Made by a program: the position numbers and the translations under genes. Shown here one piece after another: positions 24,701 through 34,762 of a stretch of 64,000 nucleotides of DNA. Below the pieces are notes generated by a model, which ran no database searches, was not told the DNA's origin, and saw only the letters and a program-made list of their open reading frames with translations. Source of the DNA: Novilysobacter_A longmucuonensis. GTDB lineage: Bacteria > Pseudomonadota > Gammaproteobacteria > Xanthomonadales > Xanthomonadaceae. The DNA is taken from positions 248,001 through 312,000 of the forward strand of contig NZ_JBJMAW010000003.1 of assembly GCF_046600735.1 (NCBI RefSeq), given 5' to 3'. How positions within the stretch are numbered: the first letter of the stretch is position 1; each line of letters begins with the position of its first letter.

Positions 24701-24940
24701 ATCCGCAGGCGGTAGACAGGCAAGGATCAAATGCTTTCGCCTGAAGGCGAGTCACTTTCTTTGCGAGGGCCAAAGAAAGTAGCCAAAGAAAGGCCCTTCC
24801 CCGACACTTCAAACACCTCGGCGTGCGGGCGACGCAGGGATTTTCCGACTCGGCATCCTGCCTCGATCGGAAAACGGCGCACATCCATGTGCGCCGCCCC
24901 TTCGGGGTCTGTGGAGATGCGAGGTGGATTGATTTGCGTT
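24701..24940 (+). repeat. Dispersed 240-bp repeat, copy B
   Basis: Nearly identical to copy A (8875-9117), including the short ORF start M-L-S-P-E-G-E-S at 24731. The whole interval 24293-25088 between msrB and the deacetylase gene is made of such repeats and hexamer tracts; I see no genuine gene in it. Confidence 0.85.
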
Positions 24941-24948
24941 TGCAAGAT

Positions 24949-24984
<36 letters not shown>

Positions 24985-25088
24985 AAAGGCGCCGCGAACC
25001 GCGCACCAGCGGCATGACCGTAGCCACGGCGAAGCCGGTGCGGAGTCGGGCGGGAAAGTAGTGCCTACAGCGAGGCGGGCAGCATGCC

Positions 25089-26003
25089 TCAGGGCGCCAG
25101 CAGCGCCCCGACGTGCGCCACGCTGCACTCGCGCAACGCCTGCAGGTCGTAGCCGCCCTCGAGCATCGACACCAGCCGCCCATGCGCATGGCGCTCGGCA
25201 ATGGCGACCAGTTCGGTGGTCAGCCAGCGGTAGTCGTCGGTCTCCAGTTCGAGTTGGGCCAGCGGGTCTAGCCGATGCGCATCGAAACCGGCCGAGATCA
25301 GCAGCATCTGAGGGCGGAAGGCGTCCAGCGCCGGCAGCAGGTGCTCGCGCCATGCCGCCCTGAAGGGCTCGCTGCCCGCGCCCGGCGGCAGCGGCGCATT
25401 GATCACGTTGCCGACGCCGTGCTCGTCGGCTCGGCCGGTCTCCGGGTACAGCGGCAACTGGTGCGAGCTGAGATACATCACCCGCAGGTCGGTCTCGAAG
25501 ATGGCCTGGGTGCCATTGCCGTGGTGCACGTCGAAATCGACCACCGCGACTCGGCTCAGGCCATGCTTCTCACACGCATGCGACGCGGCCACCGCGATGC
25601 TGTTGAACAGGCAAAAGCCCATGGCCGCCGAGCCGGTGGCGTGGTGACCGGGCGGGCGTACGGCGCAGAACACGCGGCGCTGGCCGCCGACAAGCACCGC
25701 GTCGACGGCCGCCACGCCGGCACCGGCGGCGCGCAGCGCGGCTTCGGCCGAACCCGGCCCGAGCATGGTGTCGGGATCGAGCGCGATGCGGGTGTCCACC
25801 GGGTTATCGAGCACCAGCGCCAGCAGTGCGTCGTCGTGCACGCGCAGCAACTGGCCGCGGGTCGCGCGCGGCGCCTCCTGCCACTGCAGGGCATCGAACG
25901 TGGCACGCAGTGCGTCGGTGACGGCCGAGAGCCGCTCGGGCCGCTCCGCGTGCGTGGGGCCGGGATCGTGCCGCAGGCAGGCCGGATGGGTGTAGACGTA
26001 CAC
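25089..26003 (-). CDS. Histone-deacetylase-family (acetylpolyamine-type) hydrolase
   Basis: A 304-residue arginase/deacetylase-fold enzyme. It has the active-site pair in R-P-P-G-H-H-A (about 117-123) and the zinc-binding D-F-D-V-H-H-G-N-G-T-Q (about 154-164), with a second zinc Asp in S-A-G-F-D-A-H. N-terminal H-P-A-C-L-R-H-D and H-A-E-R-P-E-R-L are typical of the bacterial class. Substrates in bacteria may be acetylpolyamines or other acetylated amines; none can be chosen from sequence. It lies 7 bp after the adenosyltransferase gene on the same strand and is probably co-transcribed. Confidence 0.9.
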   Translation of the reverse strand: MYVYTHPACLRHDPGPTHAERPERLSAVTDALRATFDALQWQEAPRATRGQLLRVHDDALLALVLDNPVDTRIALDPDTMLGPGSAEAALRAAGAGVAAVDAVLVGGQRRVFCAVRPPGHHATGSAAMGFCLFNSIAVAASHACEKHGLSRVAVVDFDVHHGNGTQAIFETDLRVMYLSSHQLPLYPETGRADEHGVGNVINAPLPPGAGSEPFRAAWREHLLPALDAFRPQMLLISAGFDAHRLDPLAQLELETDDYRWLTTELVAIAERHAHGRLVSMLEGGYDLQALRECSVAHVGALLAP

Positions 26004-26010
26004 GCGGCGC

Positions 26011-26565
26011 TCAGCCCTTGCGACGCTCGTGGTTCCAGAGCACCTCGCCGTGACCGCTATCGCGTGCGAGCACGCGGGCCAGTACGAACAGTAGGTCTGA
26101 CAAGCGATTAAGGTATCGCACTGCTTCGGGCCGCACCGTTTCCAGCTGCGCCAATGTGACTGCCTCGCGCTCGGCGCGGCGGACGATGGTGCGGGCGAGG
26201 TGGCAGCGTGCCGCGGCCTCGCCGCCGCCGGGCAGGATGAAGTCCTTCAGCGGCGGCAGCGATTCGTTGAAAGCGTCGAGCTGCTGCTCGAGACGTTCGA
26301 CATCGGTATCGAAGATCGCGGCATGGCCGGGAATGCACAGCTCGCCGCCGAGGTCGAACAGCTGGTGCTGCACTGAGGTCAGCAGGTCGCGCACCGGATC
26401 GGGCAGCTCGGCGGCGAGCAACAGCCCGATGCTCGAGTTGGCCTCGTCGACGGTGCCGTAGGCGGTGACCCGAGCCGAGTCCTTGCCGACGCGGCTGCCG
26501 TCGCCCAGGCCGGTGCTGCCGTCATCGCCGGTGCGGGTGTAGATCTTGGAGAGGCGGTTACCCAT
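26011..26565 (-). CDS. Cob(I)alamin adenosyltransferase, PduO type
   Basis: A 184-residue trimeric ATP:corrinoid adenosyltransferase that converts cob(I)alamin to adenosylcobalamin. PduO-type signatures are the N-terminal ATP-binding Y-T-R-T-G-D-D-G-S-T-G-L (9-20), A-Y-G-T-V-D-E-A-N-S, the R-T-I-V-R-R-A-E-R segment and R-Y-L-N-R-L-S-D-L-L-F. The upstream gene encodes a small membrane protein, separated by 198 bp that contain a heptamer tract. No cobalamin riboswitch was recognised. Confidence 0.94.
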   Translation of the reverse strand: MGNRLSKIYTRTGDDGSTGLGDGSRVGKDSARVTAYGTVDEANSSIGLLLAAELPDPVRDLLTSVQHQLFDLGGELCIPGHAAIFDTDVERLEQQLDAFNESLPPLKDFILPGGGEAAARCHLARTIVRRAEREAVTLAQLETVRPEAVRYLNRLSDLLFVLARVLARDSGHGEVLWNHERRKG

Positions 26566-26660
26566 GGGAGCGGGTGCGGGTCAATGGTGGGGAGTGAGAA
26601 GTGAGAAGTGAGGAGGGGCTCCTTCGCTTGCGCTTGGGAGAGAGGCGTTTAGCCTTTCCC

Positions 26661-26758
26661 GAGTCCCGAGTCCCGAGTCCCGAGTCCCGAGTCCCGAGTC
26701 CCGAGTCCCGAGTCCCGAGTCCCGAGTCCCGAGTCCCGAGTCCCGAGTCCCGAGTCCC
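26661..26758. repeat. Heptanucleotide tandem repeat (GAGTCCC)14
   Basis: Fourteen exact copies of GAGTCCC fill 98 bp, with partial units on both sides. The tract begins 5 bp after the stop of the membrane protein gene (on the minus strand) and lies before the adenosyltransferase start. Short or degenerate members of this family occur near 53023-53045 and 56470-56510. Confidence 0.97.
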
Positions 26759-26763
26759 GACCT

Positions 26764-27402
26764 TCAGACCGTCTGTGCCCGCAACGCCGGGATGCGATGG
26801 CGCAGCAGGGCGAAGCCGCCGAACAGCGCCGCCGCGTAGAACAATGTGCCGAGCACGGTCCACTGGAAGAACGGGATGCCGGCGGCATATGAGGCGGCCA
26901 GGCCGCCGGCGTTCTGCGGGTACATCGGATTGCCCAGCCACGCACCGAAATTGGTGATCAGGAAAAACAGCGCCGAGCCGGCCAGCGAGTAGCCCAGAAC
27001 GCGGGCGCCGCTGACCTTGCCGCGCAGCCCCAGGCCCAGCACGGTGGTCAGCGCGATGCAGGCATACACCAGCCACATGCCGGCGCCGCCGAAGTAGCCC
27101 GCGTACAGGCCGCCCAGGGTCGCAGCCATCACCAGATCCGATATCAGCAGCGCCGCCAGCGGGACCAGCAGCGCCCAGCCGCGCGAGGCGAAATACGCCC
27201 CGCCGAACAGCGCGATCGCCGCGACCGGCGAGAAATTCGGCGGATGCGGCAACAGCCGGGTCAGCGCCGCGACCACGATCAACGCGGCGAGCACCCACGG
27301 GCCGGGCGCAAAGAGTTTGTCGGAAAGCCCGGCCTTGTCGGAAGCGCGCTTGCCGGAAGCGTGGGAAGACGGGCCGGAAGGGCGGGAAGCGGGACGGTTC
27401 AT
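26764..27402 (-). CDS. Integral membrane protein, DUF6580-like
   Basis: A 212-residue protein with a hydrophilic N-terminus of about 45 residues and roughly five to six TM segments. The family hallmark R-L-L-P-H-P-P-N-F-S-P-V-A-A-I-A-L-F-G-G (about 63-82) is clear, as is the F-L-I-T-N-F-G-A-W motif. ATG 27402 gives the most compact protein; an extension to 27441 would overlap the ubiH promoter. Its position upstream of the cobalamin adenosyltransferase hints at a role in corrinoid uptake, analogous to ECF S-component-like proteins. That is inference only. Confidence 0.75.
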   Translation of the reverse strand: MNRPASRPSGPSSHASGKRASDKAGLSDKLFAPGPWVLAALIVVAALTRLLPHPPNFSPVAAIALFGGAYFASRGWALLVPLAALLISDLVMAATLGGLYAGYFGGAGMWLVYACIALTTVLGLGLRGKVSGARVLGYSLAGSALFFLITNFGAWLGNPMYPQNAGGLAASYAAGIPFFQWTVLGTLFYAAALFGGFALLRHRIPALRAQTV

Positions 27403-27447
27403 AGTGTGCAGACAGGCGATGCCGACGGGAGCCGGTAGCATAGCGCA

Positions 27448-28776
27448 ATGCCTGCCAGCTCCCTGTCGTCACAGTCCGCGCCCACGTCCCGCTCCGGTGC
27501 GTCGGACGCATCCGGCGAAGCACCGCTGCACGACGTGCTGATCGTCGGCGGCGGGCTGGTCGGCGCCAGCCTGGCGATTGCACTGGTGCGTATCGGGCTC
27601 GATGTCGGCCTGATCGAAGCCGCGTCGCCGGGTGCGCTTCCAGCCGCGTTCGACCAGCGCAACCTCAGCTTTGCCGAAGCCACGGTCAATGCCCTGACCG
27701 CGCTGGGCGTGATGCAGAAGCTGCGCGCGCCGACCGGGGCGATCGAGCGGATCCACCTCAGCCGCCAGGGCGACTTCGGCCGTGCCGTGCTCGACGCGCG
27801 TCGGCATGGGCGTACCCAATTCGGGCAGGTCGTGGTGGCGCGCGATTTCGGCGAGGCGCTGGAGACGCGGCTGGCGGAGTTGCCGCAACTGGCGCGCTAC
27901 CGGCCGATGCGCTTCCTCGGACTCGCCAATTCGACTGATCCCGGCATGGCCGCTACTGGCGTGCGCCAGTTGCGGGTGGCCGACGGCGGCGGCGAACGCC
28001 TGTTGCGCGCGCGCCTGCTGGTCGGCGCCGACGGCACCCGCAGCGGTGTGCGCGATGCGCTGGGCATCCACGCCCGGCAGCATGACTACCGGCAGAGCCT
28101 GCTGGTCACGCGCCTGCGCGCCGAGCGCGCGCCCGACGGCACCGCTTACGAGCGATTGACCGAGCACGGCCCGACCGCGTTGCTACCGCGCGGCGACCGA
28201 CACTACGGGCTGGTGCTGGGGGTCGCGCGCGAGCAGGCCGATGCCGTGGCCGCGCTCGACCAAAGCGGCTTTCTCGCCCGTGCGCAGGCGAGCTTCGGCT
28301 GGCGGGTCGGTCGTTTTCTCGGCTGCGGCGAGCGCAGCGCCTATCCGGCGATCCGGGTGCTGGCCGAGCGCACCACCGCGTCGCGCGCGGTGCTGGTCGG
28401 CAATGCCGCGCAGACCATCCACCCGATCGGCGCGCAAGGATTCAACCTCGGCCTGCGCGACGCGCTGACTCTGGCCGAGCTGATCGAGCAGGGCCGCGCG
28501 GGCGCAGGCGCGGGCGACCTGGACTGCGGCGCGCCGGCATTGCTGCAGGCTTACGTCAGCCGCCGTCGTGAGGACCGCAAACGCACCCTGGCGTTCTCCG
28601 ACGGGCTGGCACGGCTGAGCGCGAATCCCGCCGGCCTGCTGCGGCCCTTGCGCAGCCTCGGCCTGTTCGCCTTCGACCGGCTGCCGTCGGTGCAGGCGGC
28701 GCTGGTCGGCGGGGCGCTGGGCTATCGCGGCGAGGTCCCGGCGCTGTGCCGGGAACCAAACATGGACCGCGCATGA
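27448..28776 (+). CDS. ubiH: FAD-dependent ubiquinone hydroxylase UbiH
   Basis: A 442-residue flavoprotein monooxygenase of ubiquinone synthesis (2-octaprenyl-6-methoxyphenol hydroxylase type). It has the FAD dinucleotide fold V-L-I-V-G-G-G-L-V-G-A-S-L-A (about 30-43), the middle V-G-A-D-G-T-R-S motif and the second FAD motif V-G-N-A-A-Q-T-I-H-P-I-G-A-Q-G-F-N-L-G-L-R-D. The N-terminus carries about 25 extra Ser-rich residues, so a later start is possible. Its stop overlaps the start of the second hydroxylase (ATGA). Confidence 0.9.
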   Translation: MPASSLSSQSAPTSRSGASDASGEAPLHDVLIVGGGLVGASLAIALVRIGLDVGLIEAASPGALPAAFDQRNLSFAEATVNALTALGVMQKLRAPTGAIERIHLSRQGDFGRAVLDARRHGRTQFGQVVVARDFGEALETRLAELPQLARYRPMRFLGLANSTDPGMAATGVRQLRVADGGGERLLRARLLVGADGTRSGVRDALGIHARQHDYRQSLLVTRLRAERAPDGTAYERLTEHGPTALLPRGDRHYGLVLGVAREQADAVAALDQSGFLARAQASFGWRVGRFLGCGERSAYPAIRVLAERTTASRAVLVGNAAQTIHPIGAQGFNLGLRDALTLAELIEQGRAGAGAGDLDCGAPALLQAYVSRRREDRKRTLAFSDGLARLSANPAGLLRPLRSLGLFAFDRLPSVQAALVGGALGYRGEVPALCREPNMDRA

Positions 28777-29960
28777 GCCGGCGCGATCCATTCGACGTCG
28801 CGGTGGTCGGCGCCGGCGTGGTCGGCGCGGCGGCAGCGTTGGCGTTTGCCCGCGACGGCCTGCGCGTGGCGCTGGTGGAAGCGCGCGAGCCGCGGCCGTG
28901 GCGCGCCGCTGCCCCCGACCTGCGCGTGTACGCGTTCGCGCCCGACAACGCCGCGTTGCTCGACGACCTGGGCGTGTGGCACGAGGTGCGCAAGGCCCGC
29001 GCGCAGCCGTATCGCGCGATGCGGGTATGGGACGCGGGCGGTGGCGGTGAACTGGCTTTCGATGCCGATGTCTTGGCCCGGCGCGAACTGGGCTGGATCG
29101 TCGAGCACGGGCTGCTGGTCGATCGCCTGTGGGCGGCGCTACCGGCCGCCGGCGTGCAGCTGTACTGCCCGGAACAGGTGGTTGCGCTGGACCAGGACGA
29201 AGGCGGCGTCCGGCTGCAGCTCGACTCCGGCCCGAGCCTGCATGCGCGGCTGGTGGTCGCCGCCGACGGGGCCGACTCGCGGCTGCGTGCACTCGCCGGC
29301 ATCGAAGTCGAGCAACACGATTACCGGCAGCGCGGCCTGGTTGCGTTCGTCGACAGCGAGCGCCCGCATGAGGCGACGTGCTGGCAACGCTTCCTGCCCG
29401 GTGGGCCGCTGGCATTCCTGCCGTTTGCGGACGCGTCCGAGCGGCGCAGCTCGATCGTCTGGACCTTGCCCGAGGCCGAGGCCGCGCGGCTGCTGGAGGC
29501 CGATGACGCGGCCTTTTTGCTGGAGCTCGAGCGAGCGTTCGACGGGCCGCTCGGTTCGATGCAAGCGGTGTCTCGACGCATCGCGTTCCCGCTGCGGCGG
29601 AAACTGGCCCGGTCCTGCGTCGCCGGCCGCGTCGTGGTGATCGGCGATGCCGCGCATGTCGTGCACCCGCTGGCCGGTCAAGGCGTCAACCTCGGCCTGC
29701 GCGATGTGGCGGCATTGCGTGCGGCAGTGGCAGCTGGCCGCCAGCGCGATGTCGACATCGCCGCCCCGGCGCGGCTCGCGCGCTGGGCGCGGCAGCGCCG
29801 CAGCGAGAACGCACTGGCGGCGTACGCATTCGACGGACTCAACCGGCTGTTCTCCAACGATGCGGTGGCGGCCACGTTGTTGCGCGGGCCCTTGCTCGGC
29901 CTCGCCGGCCGGCTGCCGCCATTGACGCATGCGTTGTGGAGGCGGGCGGCGGGGCTGTAG
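28773..29960 (+). CDS. UbiH/UbiF/VisC-family FAD monooxygenase (UbiI/UbiF-like)
   Basis: A 395-residue paralogue of UbiH. It has the FAD-binding V-A-V-V-G-A-G-V-V-G-A-A-A-A (about 9-22), A-A-D-G-A-D-S-R-L-R and the V-I-G-D-A-A-H-V-V-H-P-L-A-G-Q-G-V-N-L-G motif. It probably hydroxylates a different ring position (C5 or C7) of the ubiquinone precursor. Which of UbiI or UbiF it replaces cannot be told by reading. It is translationally coupled to ubiH by a 4-bp overlap. Confidence 0.85.
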   Translation: MSRRDPFDVAVVGAGVVGAAAALAFARDGLRVALVEAREPRPWRAAAPDLRVYAFAPDNAALLDDLGVWHEVRKARAQPYRAMRVWDAGGGGELAFDADVLARRELGWIVEHGLLVDRLWAALPAAGVQLYCPEQVVALDQDEGGVRLQLDSGPSLHARLVVAADGADSRLRALAGIEVEQHDYRQRGLVAFVDSERPHEATCWQRFLPGGPLAFLPFADASERRSSIVWTLPEAEAARLLEADDAAFLLELERAFDGPLGSMQAVSRRIAFPLRRKLARSCVAGRVVVIGDAAHVVHPLAGQGVNLGLRDVAALRAAVAAGRQRDVDIAAPARLARWARQRRSENALAAYAFDGLNRLFSNDAVAATLLRGPLLGLAGRLPPLTHALWRRAAGL

Positions 29961-30003
29961 CACCGGAAAACCCGCTGCGTGTGCCGGCGAACCTGCGGTC
30001 TTT

Positions 30004-30103
30004 GTAGGAGCTGCGACCGCGCAGGCTCCCGTGGCGCCGTCATCGCGACTCACGTCGCTCCTACCAAGGAGCCCGCGGCGTAGGCTGGGCTGACAAGCCC
30101 AGC
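30004..30103. repeat. REP variants between convergent genes
   Basis: A GTAGGAGCTGCGACCGC unit is matched in inverse by CGACTCACGTCGCTCCTAC (30004-30065). It is followed by the palindrome GCTGGGCTGACAAGCCCAGC at 30084-30103. Units of the latter type recur at 52921-52945 and 57979-58006. They separate the convergent ubiquinone and rlmM genes. Confidence 0.8.
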
Positions 30104-30117
30104 AGCCGCGGCGTTGC

Positions 30118-31188
30118 TCAGGGCGCCGGCGTCGCAAACACGGTGATCTCCTCGCGGTCGTGGAACAGCTGCTTGGCACGCACGATCATCGGCTTGCGCG
30201 CGTGCTGCTCGAACAGGTCCAGGCAGAGCCGGGTTTCGTCCCAGCGCTTCTTCATCGGTAGCTTGAGGTTGAAGATCGCGTGGCGGCACCAGCCTTCGCG
30301 GAACCAGACCCCCATGCGTTCGGCGACGCGTCGGGGCTGCTCGACCATGTCGCAGACCATCCAGTCCAGCGGGGCCTTGGGCTGCCACTGGAATCCGTCG
30401 GCACGCAGGTGCTCGACGCGGCCGCTTTCCAGCAGTTGCGGCCGCAGCGGACCGTTGTCGATCGCGACCACGCGCAAGCCGTTGCGCATCAACACCCAGG
30501 TCCAGCCGCCGGGCGCGGCGCCGAGGTCGGCGGCGCGCATCTCGTCGCGCAGCATGCGTGCGCGCTCCTCGTCGTCGAGCAGGGTGAACAGCGCTTCTTC
30601 CAGCTTCAGCGCCGACCGGCTTGGCGCGTCGGCATGCATGCGCAGGCGCGGGATGCCCTGGGGCCATGGCGAGCTGTCACGGGTGTGGCCGGTGGCGAGC
30701 ACCGCATGGTGGCCGCCGAGGAACACCACGTGCAGCCGCGGCCGGGTCGGGTCCTCGCTGCGGGCCAGCCATCCCGACTTGCGCAGCACCGGGCGCAGCG
30801 CGTTGCCGAAGCTGCGCGCCAGTCCGGCCAGCGGCTTGCCGGTGTCGGAGTCGGGGTGCTCGACCCAGAGGTCGCCGTAGGTGGTGTGGCCGTGCGCAGC
30901 GGCGTGCGCCTGCAGCGCCTGCACGATCGGAGTGATGCGGTCGGTCGCGTCGAGCCCCGGCAGGTCGGCCAGGCGCAGCAGTTTCTGGCGGGCGAAGATC
31001 AGCTGCGCGAACGGCAGCGCACGCCACAGCGCGGTGGCGTTGTCGCTGATGAACTCGACATAGCCGTCGCCGCGCTGGGTGCGCGCATAGCCGTGCAGCC
31101 CGAGCGCGCCGGCGCGTTCGGCCAGTTCGGCCGCCAACTCGGGCTCGAAGCCCGGTCGGCACCAGCAGAACAACGCGTCGGGAGTCAT
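30118..31188 (-). CDS. rlmM: 23S rRNA 2'-O-ribose C2498 methyltransferase RlmM
   Basis: A 356-residue SAM-dependent methyltransferase. The N-terminal THUMP-like region is followed by a Rossmann catalytic domain with A-A-D-L-G-A-A-P-G-G-W-T-W (SAM loop), V-A-I-D-N-G-P-L, W-M-V-C-D-M-V-E-Q-P and F-N-L-K-L-P-M-K-K-R-W, i.e. a K-D-K-E-type catalytic set. The length matches E. coli RlmM. ATG 31188 lies just downstream (in the gene's sense) of a REP element; the frame upstream is repeat sequence. Confidence 0.95.
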   Translation of the reverse strand: MTPDALFCWCRPGFEPELAAELAERAGALGLHGYARTQRGDGYVEFISDNATALWRALPFAQLIFARQKLLRLADLPGLDATDRITPIVQALQAHAAAHGHTTYGDLWVEHPDSDTGKPLAGLARSFGNALRPVLRKSGWLARSEDPTRPRLHVVFLGGHHAVLATGHTRDSSPWPQGIPRLRMHADAPSRSALKLEEALFTLLDDEERARMLRDEMRAADLGAAPGGWTWVLMRNGLRVVAIDNGPLRPQLLESGRVEHLRADGFQWQPKAPLDWMVCDMVEQPRRVAERMGVWFREGWCRHAIFNLKLPMKKRWDETRLCLDLFEQHARKPMIVRAKQLFHDREEITVFATPAP

Positions 31189-31201
31189 TCGGCCAGCCCC
31201 T

Positions 31202-31308
31202 GTAGGAGCGGCTTCAGCCGCGATGACGGTCGGGTGGAGACCGGTTCGGCCCCCGCTTTGGGGACTGCCCATGACGGGCACCGAAAACGTGCCCGCCCTA
31301 CGCGATCC
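31202..31308. repeat. REP palindrome plus GTGCCC-family repeat
   Basis: GTAGGAGCGGCTTCAGCCGC at 31202-31221 is followed by the GGGCACCGAAAACGTGCCCG unit ending CCCTACG at about 31308. They separate rlmM from the upstream deaminase gene. Confidence 0.8.
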
Positions 31309-31324
31309 GGCGCGGTGCGCCGCA

Positions 31325-31915
31325 TCAGTACGGCACGCCGCCGAGTTCGCCGTAGCGGGCGAGCACCGCACGCGCCTGCTCCCGGAGCAGGTCGCGCACG
31401 ACCGCGATCCCGCGCTTTTCCAGTTCGCCGATCCAGTCGGCCGGCAGCGGGCCTTCGTCGAACTCGGTCAGCGCCTCGACGTCCTGGCTGCGCGCGCCGA
31501 TCAGCAGCCGGTCGATGCCGGCCCACATCGTGGCGCCGTAGCACTGGCAGCATGGCTGCGCTGAGCTCGCCAGGGTGATCGGGCCGCAGGGCTCGTCGTC
31601 GTCGGTCCGGTTGAGGCGCGGGCGCTGGGTGCGCTGCTGGGCGAGCATGTAGGCCATCGCCTCGGCATGCGCGAGCGAGCACGCCTGCGGCCGCACCCGG
31701 TTGACGCCGATGGCGATGATGCGGTCGCCGGCGCCGAACACCACCGCGCCGAACGGCCCGCCGCTGTGCGCCTCGATATTCCGCCGCGACAGGTCGATCG
31801 CCAGTGCCACCTTGGCCTCGTCGCCGGGGTAGGTCCGTGCGGTGTCGACCGCGTCATGGACCCACGCCGGCAGGGTCAGGTGGATCTGTGAATGCACCAT
31901 CTGCGCGTTGGCCAT
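31325..31915 (-). CDS. Cytidine/deoxycytidylate deaminase-family nucleoside deaminase
   Basis: A 196-residue zinc deaminase. The zinc-binding and catalytic residues are H83 and E85 (L-A-H-A-E-A-M-A) and C122 and C125 (Q-P-C-C-Q-C-Y). G-G-P-F-G-A-V-V-F (52-60) is the usual substrate-binding strand. The overall pattern resembles guanine or other free-base deaminases rather than TadA, because it lacks the tRNA-loop residues I would expect; substrate is unknown. Its ATG shares a base with the stop of the upstream lipoprotein gene (TGATG), so the two are coupled. Confidence 0.85.
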   Translation of the reverse strand: MANAQMVHSQIHLTLPAWVHDAVDTARTYPGDEAKVALAIDLSRRNIEAHSGGPFGAVVFGAGDRIIAIGVNRVRPQACSLAHAEAMAYMLAQQRTQRPRLNRTDDDEPCGPITLASSAQPCCQCYGATMWAGIDRLLIGARSQDVEALTEFDEGPLPADWIGELEKRGIAVVRDLLREQARAVLARYGELGGVPY

Positions 31916-32412
31916 CAATGCACGACCGCCGCGTTGCTGCCTTCGCACTCGCCCTGCACGCACTGGCAACTGCTGATCGCCGGGAAACCACAGGTCGAGA
32001 CCATGCCCTGCGCGGCGCAGCGTGCCTGTACGCCGGCCGGATCGGTCGGGCTGTCGACGTTGACGCAGGCCGGATATTCGCCGCAGCAGTTGCCGACGTT
32101 CTTGATGGTGCAGTCGGCATCGCGGTGGCAGCTGCGGTCGAGCGTCACGCCTGCGTCGCCGGGCGCGGTTTGCGGCGGTGCGGGCTGCTCGGGCGCGACC
32201 TGGGGAGGCAGGGGGTCGCTCATCGGCGGCGCCTGGCGACCGGGAGGTGTGCTGGCCTCGGCCGGCGCGCCGGACGCAGGCAGGTGCGCGCGCGCGGCGT
32301 CGCCATCGCCCTGCATGGGCGCGGTGCAGGCAGCCAGCGCGAGCAGGCAGGTCGAGATCGACAACACGAACAGACGGCGCAGGGACAGACGGTACATGGC
32401 CGGACGGTACAT
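31915..32412 (-). CDS. Cys-rich lipoprotein of unknown function
   Basis: A 165-residue protein starting with a lipoprotein signal (lipobox L-A-A-C, Cys about residue 29). A Pro/Ala-rich linker (about 40-95) leads to a C-terminal domain with about nine Cys (S-C-H-R-D-A-D-C, N-C-C-G-E-Y-P-A-C, S-S-C-Q-C-V-Q-G-E-C) that probably form disulphides in the periplasm. A GGAG site precedes ATG 32412; a second ATG at 32397 is possible. It is coupled to the downstream deaminase. The Cys pattern is reminiscent of small secreted inhibitor-like domains, but I cannot name a family. Confidence 0.75.
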   Translation of the reverse strand: MYRPAMYRLSLRRLFVLSISTCLLALAACTAPMQGDGDAARAHLPASGAPAEASTPPGRQAPPMSDPLPPQVAPEQPAPPQTAPGDAGVTLDRSCHRDADCTIKNVGNCCGEYPACVNVDSPTDPAGVQARCAAQGMVSTCGFPAISSCQCVQGECEGSNAAVVH

Positions 32413-32438
32413 GGCATGTCTCCGGAGTGGTTGGATCC

Positions 32439-34199
<1,761 letters not shown>

Positions 34200-34364
34200 G
34201 CGGCACGACACGGCGGGGGACGAACGCGCAGTTTAGCCGGTGGGGATGGGCCCCGCGGTTGAAAGCCGGGAGCCCACCCCCTCCAGCCCCCGACGGTTTC
34301 ACCAGGGCAGGGGCGGGCGCCGCCTTCGCAAGCCCAACATTGCCCCCGGCGTATGCTCATCGCG

Positions 34365-34640
34365 ATGAGAACCGTGTACGACGCCGCCAACCTGATCGAC
34401 GCCCACCTCGTGCGCCATGCGCTGGAGGACGCCGACATTCCGGTGTTCCTCAAGGGCGAGGCGCTGGTCGGCGGCATGGGCGAGCTGCCGCTGTTCGGCG
34501 TGGTGCAGGTCTGCGTGCCCGAGTCGGCGGTGCCGAAGGCGCGCGAGGTGGTGGACGCGCTGGGCTTCGGCACGCCGGCCGCGCGAGACGAGGAATCACC
34601 GGATGCCGGGGTGTTTCCATCCGGCGCGCCGCGATCTTGA
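34365..34640 (+). CDS. DUF2007-family protein
   Basis: A 91-residue protein matching the DUF2007 (putative signal-transducing) pattern: N-L-I-D-A-H-L-V-R-H-A-L-E near the start, I-P-V-F-L-K-G-E, G-E-L-P and a final V-Q-V-C-V-P-E-S-A-V-P-K-A-R-E-V. ATG 34365 gives the usual M-R-x-V-Y start; ATG 34353 would add four residues. Function is not known for the family. It is divergent from glnS and followed immediately by a REP pair. Confidence 0.8.
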   Translation: MRTVYDAANLIDAHLVRHALEDADIPVFLKGEALVGGMGELPLFGVVQVCVPESAVPKAREVVDALGFGTPAARDEESPDAGVFPSGAPRS

Positions 34641-34642
34641 TG

Positions 34643-34717
34643 GTAGGAGCGGCTTCAGCCGCGATCGGGAACGGTTCGCGCGCGCCGACTTCGGATCGCG
34701 GCTGAAGCCGCTCCTAC
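34643..34717. repeat. Inverted REP pair (BIME-like)
   Basis: GTAGGAGCGGCTTCAGCCGC at the left and its inverse GCGGCTGAAGCCGCTCCTAC at the right enclose 33 bp. It starts 2 bp after the DUF2007 stop codon. Confidence 0.92.
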
Positions 34718-34762
34718 AGAGGACCGCTTCCAGGAACCCACGACAACACCAGGAGACCCCCC

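Noticed and set aside
26661..26758. Possible CRISPR array
   Set aside because: The repeat unit is 7 bp with no spacers; it is a simple tandem microsatellite. No cas gene is present in the window.
26566..27402. Cobalamin riboswitch controlling the adenosyltransferase
   Set aside because: No B12-box-like GCCACTG motif or suitable leader was seen in the spacer or upstream of the membrane gene.
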